Shown: positions 1-5,050, counted from the stretch's first letter. The stretch: 5,070 bases of DNA from an uncultured Clostridium sp. (GCA_900557475.1 USTA01000076.1:1-5070), one strand, 5' to 3'. Numbers and translations are program-made. The notes: generated by a model not told the origin, from the sequence alone.

Positions 1-77
1 TATTTATTTTTACATATTTAATTATAATTAAATTAATAATATTTGTCAATATGGGTATATTAGTAAATAGCAATAAG

Positions 78-103
78 CTTTAATATTGTAAAAAATATTA
101 AAG
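78..103. promoter_or_regulatory. 10-bp perfect inverted repeat upstream of the VanW-like gene
   Basis: CTTTAATATT (78-87) and AATATTAAAG (94-103) are perfect inverted repeats separated by 6 bases. They lie about 70 bp before the VanW-like start codon. Neither strand has a T-tract directly after the stem, so it does not look like an intrinsic terminator. An operator or a leader hairpin is possible. The surrounding 1-150 is extremely AT-rich and I found no promoter there with good -35 and -10 boxes at proper spacing. An AT-rich palindrome can arise by chance in such sequence. Confidence 0.35.
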
Positions 104-171
104 TAATTAGCAAAAAATAATTGGTTATATACATATCATTTAATTACTGTTAGAAAGGAATGGAATTTTTT

Positions 172-855
172 ATGAAAAAATTTTTTATAGCACTATTAAT
201 CTTTGGAATAATTGGTTTTTCTATTGTAGCTATTTTCATTTTTTCTAGGAATACTGAAAATAAAACTTTAGACGAAAGCAAAAATTCGCAAAATAATATT
301 ATTAATCAAATTTCAAATACAACTGCTTCTTCTCTTTCTACTTCAAATGAAACGCAAAATCTAATTTCTAAAAATGAAATTTCTGAAAATTCCAAGGTAG
401 TTGAAACAGAACTTAGTAGTTTTTCTACTAAACTTGGCGGAGATAAAGCCAGGCTTAATAATATAAACTTAACTTGTAATGCAATAAATGAAAAAGTAGT
501 AAAAAAAGGCGAGACCTTTTCATTTAACGAAATTGTTGGAAAACCCTCTAGTGAAAAGGGATACATGGAAGCAGATGTATTTGTAGGAACTAAAAAAGAA
601 AAAGGGTTTGGTGGAGGAAATTGTCAAGTAAGTTCTACTATTTATAATGCGGTTTTAAATGTAGATGGTCTTAATGTTACCGAGCGTTCTCCTCACAAAA
701 GAAAAGTAACTTATGTTAAAGAAGGTAAAGATGCAGCTGTTTCTTTTAATGGCGGATTGGATTTTAAATTTAAGAATAATACAGATTCAGATATAAAGCT
801 TTATGTTAGTAGTACATCTTCTAGCGTGGATGTACGAATTGTAAAACTTAGCTAA
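172..855 (+). CDS. VanW family protein, membrane-anchored
   Basis: This 227-residue protein starts with a short basic tip and a hydrophobic segment (about residues 3-24), which is an N-terminal anchor or uncleaved signal. A Ser/Asn/Thr-rich linker follows (about 27-75), then a VanW domain (about 80-215). Family hallmarks are GETFSFNE at 113-120, GGGNCQVSSTIYNA at 147-160 with Cys151, the ER..H stretch at 171-175 and the closing DFKFKNNTDSDIKLYV at 197-212. VanW-domain proteins occur beside vancomycin-resistance genes and widely in Firmicutes, but their biochemical role is not established, so this is not evidence of resistance. The domain should face outside the membrane. I chose the ATG at 172 over the one at 160 because the AAAGGAATGG sequence at 154-163 is then a correctly spaced ribosome binding site; the upstream ATG would overlap it. 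No G5 or peptidoglycan-binding domain is present. The gene stands alone and converges on the toxin gene. Confidence 0.88.
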   Translation: MKKFFIALLIFGIIGFSIVAIFIFSRNTENKTLDESKNSQNNIINQISNTTASSLSTSNETQNLISKNEISENSKVVETELSSFSTKLGGDKARLNNINLTCNAINEKVVKKGETFSFNEIVGKPSSEKGYMEADVFVGTKKEKGFGGGNCQVSSTIYNAVLNVDGLNVTERSPHKRKVTYVKEGKDAAVSFNGGLDFKFKNNTDSDIKLYVSSTSSSVDVRIVKLS

Positions 856-858
856 TTA

Positions 859-1126
859 TTATATATTTTCATAATGAGACCATAAAGATATTACTTTTAT
901 GGTCTTTTCTCTTTCATATACTTGATATATTAATCTATGTTGGACATTCAACCTTCTAAAATATAAACCGTTCTAATTCTCCCAGTAACTTTTCATAAGG
1001 TGGCGGAATCATATATGGATTGTTTCTTATTACTTCAATTAAACTTTTTGCTTTACTATTTATTGAACTTTGTTTTATTTTTTCAATATCTTTTAATGCT
1101 TTTTTTGTATATACTATTTTATACAT
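859..1126 (-). pseudogene. Frameshifted Txe/YoeB-family toxin
   Basis: The ATG lies 3 bases after the antitoxin stop codon, the usual arrangement for this operon type. The open frame gives 56 residues (MYKIVYTKKA... to PPPYEKLLGELERFIF) and stops at a TAG at 956-958. Dropping one base near 973 opens the rest of the family: NGLYFRRLNVQHRLIYQV, then ISLWSHYENI and a TAA at 859-861. The whole stretch is 268 nt, which is 88 codons plus stop plus one surplus base. The repaired protein would be a normal-sized YoeB-type ribosome-dependent mRNA endonuclease. Glu45 (general-base position), Arg64 of the HR motif and the C-terminal His84-Tyr85 match the E. coli YoeB catalytic residues by eye. The unrepaired product keeps only Glu45, so it should be inactive as a nuclease. 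A sequencing error or recoding cannot be excluded, although no slippery site is evident. The 3' end lies 3 bases from the convergent VanW-like stop. Confidence 0.85.
876..910 (+). terminator. Probable terminator of the VanW-like gene, lying inside the toxin 3' end
   Basis: AGACCATAAA (877-886) pairs perfectly with TTTATGGTCT (896-905) across a 9-base loop, and the + strand continues TTTTCTCTTT. It begins 21 bases after the VanW-like stop codon. The same bases encode the ISLWSHY end of the opposite-strand toxin, a conserved segment, so the hairpin may be partly a by-product of coding constraint. Confidence 0.6.
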
Positions 1127-1129
1127 GTA

Positions 1130-1378
1130 TTACCAATTAACCTCACTTTCTTCTATGCAGTCATTTATATCTTCTTTCATACCTTTTTCTATATCTTCTT
1201 TTAGCTTTTTGTTATTTTCAATTTCTAATGTTGCCATTAAGTTATTATAATCTTCCTCACTTAATACTACTGCATTCCCATTTTTTGTTGAAATATTTAT
1301 TGGTTCATTGTATTTGATGGTTTGCTCTAATAAATTATATATATCTTTTCTAAAACTAGTTATATTTGTATTTGTCAT
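1130..1378 (-). CDS. Type II toxin-antitoxin antitoxin, Phd/YefM family
   Basis: This 82-residue acidic protein has the Phd/YefM pattern: an N-terminal DNA-binding part with an INISTKNGNAVVLSEEDYNNL stretch at about residues 28-47, then a charged helical tail rich in Glu and Lys ending in EESEVNW. In this family the N-terminus dimerises and binds the operon's own operator, while the C-terminal tail wraps around and neutralises the YoeB-type toxin. The start ATG at 1378 follows an excellent ribosome binding site, AGGAGGG at 1385-1391 read on the minus strand, with 6 bases of spacing. It is the first gene of a two-gene operon with the toxin 3 bases downstream. The frame is intact although its toxin partner is broken, so it may persist as an orphan antitoxin or repressor, possibly counteracting a related toxin elsewhere. 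It diverges from the carboxypeptidase gene. Confidence 0.88.
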   Translation of the reverse strand: MTNTNITSFRKDIYNLLEQTIKYNEPINISTKNGNAVVLSEEDYNNLMATLEIENNKKLKEDIEKGMKEDINDCIEESEVNW

Positions 1379-1403
1379 ATTTATCCCTCCTAAATCTATT
1401 AGG

Positions 1404-1431
1404 GCATACGTTTATACGTACGTCAAGATGC
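1404..1431 (-). promoter_or_regulatory. Probable operator/promoter of the toxin-antitoxin operon
   Basis: Three ACGT palindromes lie at 1408-1411, 1416-1419 and 1420-1423, two of them within direct ATACGT repeats (1406-1411, 1414-1419). GCAT and ATGC (1404-1407, 1428-1431) flank the block. On the minus strand it also contains TTGACG (1426-1421), which resembles a -35 box, and TATAAA (1416-1411), which resembles a -10 box, but these are not at proper spacing to each other. It lies about 26-53 bp upstream of the antitoxin start, where Phd/YefM proteins usually bind. The operator role is inferred from position and symmetry. Confidence 0.5.
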
Positions 1432-1562
1432 ATTTTTCTATATATTTATATTATTCCTTTTTGTTCTATTTTTTATAAATTTTCATACACTTTTACTAAT
1501 ATTTTTGTGGTTATAGGTATTTTCCATAAAACCTAAATATTTTTTAAGGACTGGATTATTTT

Positions 1563-2939
1563 ATGAAAAAGAAATTTTTAAAATACTTTATTATGTGTAC
1601 TGCTATTATTTTATTCATGTCTTCTGCTAGTAAGGCAAGTACATATAGTATTCCTGTTTGGTCAAACCAAACTTCAAATAGTTTTAACACGGATAGTGTT
1701 CTTACTAATAGTAAACCTAGCAAAACTAATAAAGCTGATAATACTACTAAACCGAATAATCCTACTAATGCTAATAATACTAATAAATCTAATGATTCTA
1801 CTAAAAATGTAAATGCTAAACCTACTCCCAAACTGGATACTTCACTTGCTGTTACCAATAATCCTTTGAAGCTTTCATCTGGTGGTGCTATTCTCATCGA
1901 ACAAAACACTGGAAAAGTTTTATACGATTATAATATGCATGCTAAATTGCGTCCAGCTTCTGTTACAAAAGTTATGACAATTCTTCTAATTATGGAAGCC
2001 ATTGACTCTGGTCGTATTTCTTATACAGATAAAGTTCCTTGTAGTAGTGAAGCAAGTTCAATGGGTGGCTCTCAAATTTGGTTAGATTCTACGGAGGAGT
2101 TAACAGTTAATGATATGTTAAAAGCAATTTGCGTAGTTTCTGCTAATGACTGTACTTTTGCTATGGCAGAATATTTGGAAGGCTCTGAAGAAGCTTTTGT
2201 AAAAAAGATGAATGAAAAAGCAAAAGAGCTTGGCATGAATGATACTTGTTTTAAAAATTGTCATGGTATTGATGAAGATGGGCATGTTACATCACCTTAT
2301 GATATTGCTATAATGTCTAGAGAACTTTTAGTAAAACATCCTTCTATTACTAAATATACAACAATATATATGGATAGTTTACGTGATGGAAAGTCTGAAT
2401 TAGTAAATACTAATAAATTAGTTAGAAACTATGATGGTTGCACTGGTTTGAAAACTGGTTCAACAAGTTTAGCCCTTTTTAATTTATCAGCAAGTGCTAC
2501 TAGGAACGGCTTATCTTTAATAGCAGTTGTTATGAAGGGAAAAACAAGTAGTGAAAGATTTACAGAGGCAAGGAAGCTTTTAGATTATGGCTTTAGTAAT
2601 TTTCAATATAAAGACTTAGGAAAAGCTGGCGACATTGTAGGAAGTGCTAATGTTAATAAGGGAATTGAAAGTTCTGTTCAAGCTACTTTGCAAAGCAATT
2701 TAGGTGCTGTTATGAAAAAGTCCAATGATACTAAACTTTCACAAAAAGCAGAAATTTATAATAACATTAACGCACCTGTTTCTAAAGGTCAAAAAATTGG
2801 CGAATTCGTAGTTACTTTAAATGACAAAGAAATTGCTAAATCAGATATTATTGCTGCTAATGATGTTTATAAATATAGCTTTTCTTCTATGGTTCAAAAA
2901 GTTTTTACTAGTTGGTTTAGTCTACTTAGAGAACAATAG
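1563..2939 (+). CDS. D-alanyl-D-alanine carboxypeptidase, peptidase S11 (DacF/PBP5-like)
   Basis: This 458-residue secreted penicillin-binding protein would remove the terminal D-Ala from peptidoglycan pentapeptides on the outer face of the membrane, limiting cross-linking. A signal peptide covers residues 1-25, with likely cleavage after SKA. A low-complexity Asn/Thr/Lys linker follows (49-84), then the S11 catalytic domain (about 97-340). All three active-site motifs are present: SVTK at 133-136 (nucleophile Ser133, Lys136), SAN at 193-195 and KTG at 297-299. A PBP5 C-terminal beta domain runs from about 345 to 437. The last 20 residues (MVQKVFTSWFSLLREQ) look like the amphipathic helix that tethers these enzymes to the membrane. 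The ATG at 1563 has AAGGA at 1546-1550, 12 bases upstream. No convincing promoter is visible in 1432-1560. The gene is monocistronic, diverges from the antitoxin and ends before a strong hairpin. The catalytic assignment is firm; whether it acts in growth or sporulation cannot be told. Confidence 0.95.
   Translation: MKKKFLKYFIMCTAIILFMSSASKASTYSIPVWSNQTSNSFNTDSVLTNSKPSKTNKADNTTKPNNPTNANNTNKSNDSTKNVNAKPTPKLDTSLAVTNNPLKLSSGGAILIEQNTGKVLYDYNMHAKLRPASVTKVMTILLIMEAIDSGRISYTDKVPCSSEASSMGGSQIWLDSTEELTVNDMLKAICVVSANDCTFAMAEYLEGSEEAFVKKMNEKAKELGMNDTCFKNCHGIDEDGHVTSPYDIAIMSRELLVKHPSITKYTTIYMDSLRDGKSELVNTNKLVRNYDGCTGLKTGSTSLALFNLSASATRNGLSLIAVVMKGKTSSERFTEARKLLDYGFSNFQYKDLGKAGDIVGSANVNKGIESSVQATLQSNLGAVMKKSNDTKLSQKAEIYNNINAPVSKGQKIGEFVVTLNDKEIAKSDIIAANDVYKYSFSSMVQKVFTSWFSLLREQ
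1707..1814 (+). repeat. Low-complexity Asn/Thr/Lys linker coded by AAT/ACT/AAA-rich triplets
   Basis: Residues 49-84 of the carboxypeptidase contain 12 Asn, 6 Thr and 6 Lys in 36 positions, encoded by irregular AAT, ACT and AAA triplets with several ACTAAT units. It separates the signal peptide from the catalytic domain and is probably a flexible spacer near the membrane or in the wall. Triplet runs of this kind can change length in frame. The repeat is imperfect. Confidence 0.6.
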
Positions 2940-2981
2940 TTGTCTGATTAATACTTTTTCACATACAATAATATTCCTAAG

Positions 2982-3010
2982 AAAAAGGGAGGTTTCGTTA
3001 AAAACCTCCC
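2982..3010. terminator. Shared intrinsic terminator between carboxypeptidase and Gre-like genes
   Basis: GGGAGGTTT (2987-2995) pairs perfectly with AAACCTCCC (3002-3010) across a 6-base loop. On the minus strand the stem is followed at once by TTTTTC (2986-2981), giving a textbook terminator for the Gre-like gene, whose stop codon lies 18 bases away. On the plus strand the stem sits 47 bases after the carboxypeptidase stop but the following CTATATCTT is a poor U-tract, so termination in that direction is probably weaker. Confidence 0.85.
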
Positions 3011-3027
3011 CTATATCTTACACTTTT

Positions 3028-3507
3028 TTAATTTTCTATACGAACTATTGTAACTTCAAGTTCGTATCCGTTTACATTATAGGTACCTTTAAAGCCCTGC
3101 TTCTGTCCATTAATGCAAGCTCCCATCGGTGATTTAATAGAAACTCTTCCCTTGCAAGTGTCACCAAAGTCTCCTGTTAACATTATAGTATATTCTTCAA
3201 CGTCATCTTCTAAGGCATCTTCAATAATGATTGTTACCTTAGAGCCAATATTAGCAACATTTTCCTTGGATTCTTCTGTGACAATTTTGGCTGCTTTTTT
3301 GTCTTTTTTGAGCTCACTGATTTCATTCAGTAATATTCTTTCTCGTACTTCTGCTTGGCTGATTGCAAAGTTGCTATAAGAAGCATCTTTGCCACTTCTT
3401 AAAAAATCGGCTCTTTCCTTTCTTAATTTCCGAAGAGCTTCCTTTTTCTCTTCGAGAATTTCATCCAGCTGTCTCATACCTTCCTTTGTGAGTTTTAATT
3501 GTTTCAT
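3028..3507 (-). CDS. GreA/GreB-family transcription elongation factor with altered coiled-coil tip
   Basis: This 159-residue cytoplasmic protein is almost exactly the length of E. coli GreA (158). Residues 1-80 form a Lys/Glu-rich helical hairpin starting with the family's LTKEGMRQL (6-14). Residues about 87-157 form the FKBP-like C-terminal domain, with GSKVTI at 88-93 and the hallmark VSIKSPMGACINGQ at 122-135. Canonical Gre factors insert the hairpin tip into the RNA polymerase secondary channel, where D41 and E44 (GDLxENAEY) help coordinate the catalytic metal for cleavage of backtracked RNA. Here the tip reads GKDASYSNF: Asp41 is kept but position 44 is Tyr. Cleavage may be weakened or lost, so the protein could be a Gre-like regulator or competitor. 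The ATG at 3507 follows AGGAGGT (3521-3515) at 7-base spacing. GC content (about 41% over 3061-3180) exceeds that of most neighbours. It is monocistronic with its own promoter and terminator. Family is confident; activity is inference. Confidence 0.9.
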   Translation of the reverse strand: MKQLKLTKEGMRQLDEILEEKKEALRKLRKERADFLRSGKDASYSNFAISQAEVRERILLNEISELKKDKKAAKIVTEESKENVANIGSKVTIIIEDALEDDVEEYTIMLTGDFGDTCKGRVSIKSPMGACINGQKQGFKGTYNVNGYELEVTIVRIEN

Positions 3508-3612
3508 TAAAGCTACCTCCTAAAGTGTATTTTTGTATAAAAAGCTAATGCCTTTTACCTAATGTAATTTTCTTTCTGCAAGATACAGAAATACTAATGT
3601 TTATAGCTTTAC
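3508..3612 (-). other. Structured 5' leader of the Gre-like gene
   Basis: The predicted transcript has a leader of about 105 nt. It contains a small hairpin, TTTCTG and CAGAAA, at about 3573-3591. AAAGCTA near its 5' end (3610-3604) is complementary to two downstream TAGCTTT copies: one at 3547-3541 and one at 3515-3509, between the Shine-Dalgarno sequence and the start codon. CATTAG also occurs three times (3550-3545, 3564-3559, 3599-3594). Alternative pairings could affect translation. I recognise no known riboswitch class. Confidence 0.35.
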
Positions 3613-3618
3613 ATAATA

Positions 3619-3647
3619 ATTATATATGTAAAACCTCATACTGTCAA
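3619..3647 (-). promoter_or_regulatory. Perfect-consensus sigma-A promoter of the Gre-like gene
   Basis: Read on the minus strand, TTGACA (3647-3642) is followed by a 17-base spacer and TATAAT (3624-3619). Both hexamers match the consensus exactly at optimal spacing. Transcription should begin near 3612, about 105 nt before the start codon. No other minus-strand gene lies between this promoter and the Gre-like gene, so the assignment is straightforward. Confidence 0.9.
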
Positions 3648-3724
3648 TAGATTTTTTAAAGTTAAAGACAAATTCATCTGTTACTTGAATATTTTATTAA
3701 CTTTTCTAGTATTTAATTTATTAC

Positions 3725-3758
3725 AAAATATCCACCTCTGTTTTGAAGTGGATATTTT
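3725..3758. terminator. Bidirectional hairpin terminator after the left secreted-protein gene
   Basis: AAAATATCCAC (3725-3735) and GTGGATATTTT (3748-3758) form an 11-bp perfect stem with a 12-base loop. It starts 10 bases after the stop codon of the minus-strand secreted-protein gene. On the minus strand the U-run is the distal stem arm plus TTTTG; on the plus strand TTTTTATA follows, but no plus-strand gene precedes it. It also insulates the Gre-like promoter from upstream read-through. Confidence 0.8.
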
Positions 3759-3768
3759 TATATACTTT

Positions 3769-4203
3769 TTATAATATTTCTTGGCAATAAAATTTATTAC
3801 CCATTAAATAGCTATCTGTATTATTTTCTTTCTCTGGTAATATCATATATCTGTATTTACCTGATTTTAAATTTCCTATTTCTAGTGCCTGCGACTCTCC
3901 TAATTTTAACCCAGCTATTTCTTTATTATAGTTCTCTCCTGTTATATTTATTTTAAAAGTCATATCTTCATTTGCACTTTGAGCTGCTACTGCCTTCCAA
4001 TACATTCCTATTTTAGAGTTTTCTATTTCCTCTGCAATAACAATCTCTCCTCCTAAGTATCCAGTACCAACTGCAAATCTAGAATCACTTATTGGTTTTA
4101 AGTCTATACTTTGTTTTGTTTGTGTTGCAAAACAAACTGATGAAAGTATAAGGATACTAGTTACAATTAATAAAATTATTGCTGTGTTTAAGATTTTTTT
4201 CAT
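3769..4203 (-). CDS. Small secreted protein of unknown function, paralogue A
   Basis: This 144-residue protein has a classical signal peptide: MKK, a hydrophobic core at about 9-23 and likely cleavage after VCFA at 26. The mature part (about 118 residues) has no Cys-rich, catalytic or sortase motif that I recognise. Alternating hydrophobic residues suggest a beta-sandwich. It is clearly homologous to the protein at 4509-4988. Shared landmarks are TGYLGG (47-52), YWKA (68-71), FKINITG (83-89), a G.SQ....IGNL..G.Y block (102-117), SY (131-132) and FY (138-139). I start at the ATG at 4203 because AGGAGG (4218-4213) is then 9 bases away; the in-frame TTG at 4209 would be only 3 bases from it. Coding GC is about 29% (hand count over 3781-4200). 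It has its own terminator and diverges from its paralogue. Function unknown; binding of a surface or wall ligand is only a guess. Confidence 0.85.
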   Translation of the reverse strand: MKKILNTAIILLIVTSILILSSVCFATQTKQSIDLKPISDSRFAVGTGYLGGEIVIAEEIENSKIGMYWKAVAAQSANEDMTFKINITGENYNKEIAGLKLGESQALEIGNLKSGKYRYMILPEKENNTDSYLMGNKFYCQEIL

Positions 4204-4226
4204 AATCAATCTCCTCCTTTTTTCTT

Positions 4227-4255
4227 ATTTTATATTAAATTATAGAGAAAATCAA
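4227..4255 (-). promoter_or_regulatory. Candidate promoter of paralogue A
   Basis: On the minus strand, TTGATT (4255-4250) is followed by a 17-base spacer and TAAAAT (4232-4227). The predicted start near 4220 would leave almost no leader before the Shine-Dalgarno sequence at 4218-4213, which is tight but possible. Confidence 0.4.
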
Positions 4256-4282
4256 GATACTGTTTTCTTAATTTTCATATTT

Positions 4283-4291
4283 ATTATATCA
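4283..4291 (-). promoter_or_regulatory. Alternative extended -10 promoter of paralogue A
   Basis: On the minus strand, TGATATAAT is a perfect extended -10 element with a consensus TATAAT, but no good -35 box lies 17 bases upstream. It would give a leader of about 70 nt. It could act alone or with the closer candidate at 4227-4255. Confidence 0.35.
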
Positions 4292-4382
4292 GTCATTTGC
4301 AATTTTTTCTATATATATAATTCGAGTTTTCCAGTTTTTTCTGCCAAATGGTATTTATTTGCGCATGAATGGATAAGTACTA

Positions 4383-4411
4383 TTGACAAATAGTTTAGTT
4401 CCTTGTAATAT
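4383..4411 (+). promoter_or_regulatory. Strong sigma-A promoter of paralogue B
   Basis: TTGACA (4383-4388), a 17-base spacer and TAATAT (4406-4411) give a near-consensus promoter with a predicted start near 4418, about 90 nt before the start codon of the right-hand secreted-protein gene. An 11-bp palindrome, ATGTAGTACAT (4416-4426), sits at the predicted start site and could be an operator. The rest of the 305-bp divergent region (4204-4508) holds no gene that I can support. Confidence 0.8.
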
Positions 4412-4442
4412 CAACATGTAGTACATTGACATTGCCATAAAT

Positions 4443-4474
4443 AGAAAATTCATTTTTCTGCATATGAATTTTCT
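4443..4474 (+). promoter_or_regulatory. 11-bp perfect leader hairpin before paralogue B
   Basis: AGAAAATTCAT (4443-4453) and ATGAATTTTCT (4464-4474) are perfect inverted repeats around a 10-base loop. They lie inside the predicted leader, about 25 nt after the transcription start and 21 nt before the Shine-Dalgarno sequence. There is no true U-tract after the stem, so a terminator is less likely than an mRNA-stabilising hairpin, a protein-binding RNA element or a DNA operator. Confidence 0.55.
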
Positions 4475-4508
4475 TATGGAGCAGAAGGGGTGTAGAAAGG
4501 AGTCTACT

Positions 4509-4988
4509 ATGTCAAAAAAATTCTTTGCAACTGTTTCATCTCTTATTATGGCTTTTATGCTTTCCATGCCGTGCTTTGCAGCTGAAAAAGTAGAAGCTAC
4601 GGCGAATGCACCTGTTTTGGAAGAAGCAGATAGCACTTCATTAGTGTTGAACATCGATGGAAGTCCTTCCACTAGAAGTGGTAATATTTCTGATTTTAAG
4701 AACGGTACTACTACTGGATATATTGGAGGTACTTTTACCGTTCCTGCTTCTGAATCCAATTCACTTATCAAAGTGCATTGGAAAGCCCAGCCACTTAATG
4801 GAGCAAATGGTTCCGCTGTATTTAAGATGAACGTATCTGGAATAAGTAATCCAATCTTGCTTTATACTGGTTCTTCACAGACAGCATCAATTGGAAATCT
4901 TCCTGCCGGCACTTACAGCTTTTCCATTTCTCCCCACACAAATGTATCTGGTAGCTACTTCTACGGCTTGCAGTTTTATGCTTTTTGA
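4509..4988 (+). CDS. Small secreted protein of unknown function, paralogue B
   Basis: This 159-residue protein has a signal peptide (MSKKFF, a hydrophobic core at about 7-20, likely cleavage after CFA or FAA at 24-25). A short acidic region rich in Ala, Glu and Ser follows (26-65), then a Gly/Ser/Thr-rich, probably beta-rich domain ending in aromatic FYGLQFYAF. It matches the protein at 3769-4203: TGYIGG (69-74), HWKA (90-93), FKMNVSG (105-111), the G.SQ....IGNL..G.Y block (121-136), SY (149-150) and FY (156-157), with nearly identical spacing. I start at the ATG at 4509 because AAAGGAG (4496-4502) is 6 bases upstream; an in-frame ATG at 4464 lies inside a leader hairpin and would put 15 extra residues before the signal peptide. 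GC is about 41% (4561-4980), well above its paralogue. It has its own strong promoter and probably its own terminator. No known domain is recognised. Confidence 0.88.
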   Translation: MSKKFFATVSSLIMAFMLSMPCFAAEKVEATANAPVLEEADSTSLVLNIDGSPSTRSGNISDFKNGTTTGYIGGTFTVPASESNSLIKVHWKAQPLNGANGSAVFKMNVSGISNPILLYTGSSQTASIGNLPAGTYSFSISPHTNVSGSYFYGLQFYAF

Positions 4989-5050
4989 TAACTGCTATCA
5001 GTACGTAACTTATAGTTAAATAGTTGGCACACTCCTTCTGTCACATTAGG

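Noticed and set aside
78..103. Inverted repeat read as a terminator of a gene left of the window
   Set aside because: The stem is pure A/T except at its ends and has no T-tract after it on either strand, so it was kept only as a possible regulatory palindrome.
956..1126. Programmed ribosomal frameshifting as the explanation for the split toxin
   Set aside because: The bases around the join (GAATTAGAACGG on the minus strand) contain no recognisable slippery heptamer or stimulatory Shine-Dalgarno-like signal, and YoeB-type toxins are not known to use recoding. An indel is the simpler reading.
1020..1250. Open frame on the + strand opposite the toxin-antitoxin pair
   Set aside because: It is a shadow of the antitoxin and toxin coding sequences, with low-complexity Ser/Phe content and no ribosome binding site.
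1556..1909. Minus-strand open frame opposite the carboxypeptidase N-terminus
   Set aside because: Its Leu/Val-rich sequence is the reverse complement of the Asn/Thr linker codons; there is no ribosome binding site or family resemblance.
172..2939. A vancomycin-resistance cluster, suggested by a VanW-domain gene close to a D,D-carboxypeptidase
   Set aside because: No VanA/B-type ligase, VanH dehydrogenase, VanX dipeptidase or VanR/S pair is present. VanW-domain proteins and S11 carboxypeptidases are common housekeeping genes in Firmicutes.
4184..4393. Open frame on the + strand for a 69-residue hydrophobic peptide in the divergent intergenic region
   Set aside because: It starts inside the antisense of paralogue A's signal peptide, lacks a ribosome binding site and is rich in Phe/Ile because of AT-rich DNA. 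The real promoter and leader of paralogue B occupy its end.
4426..4431. Second TTGACA downstream of the main paralogue B promoter
   Set aside because: No acceptable -10 hexamer lies 16-18 bases further on; that position falls in the first arm of the leader hairpin.
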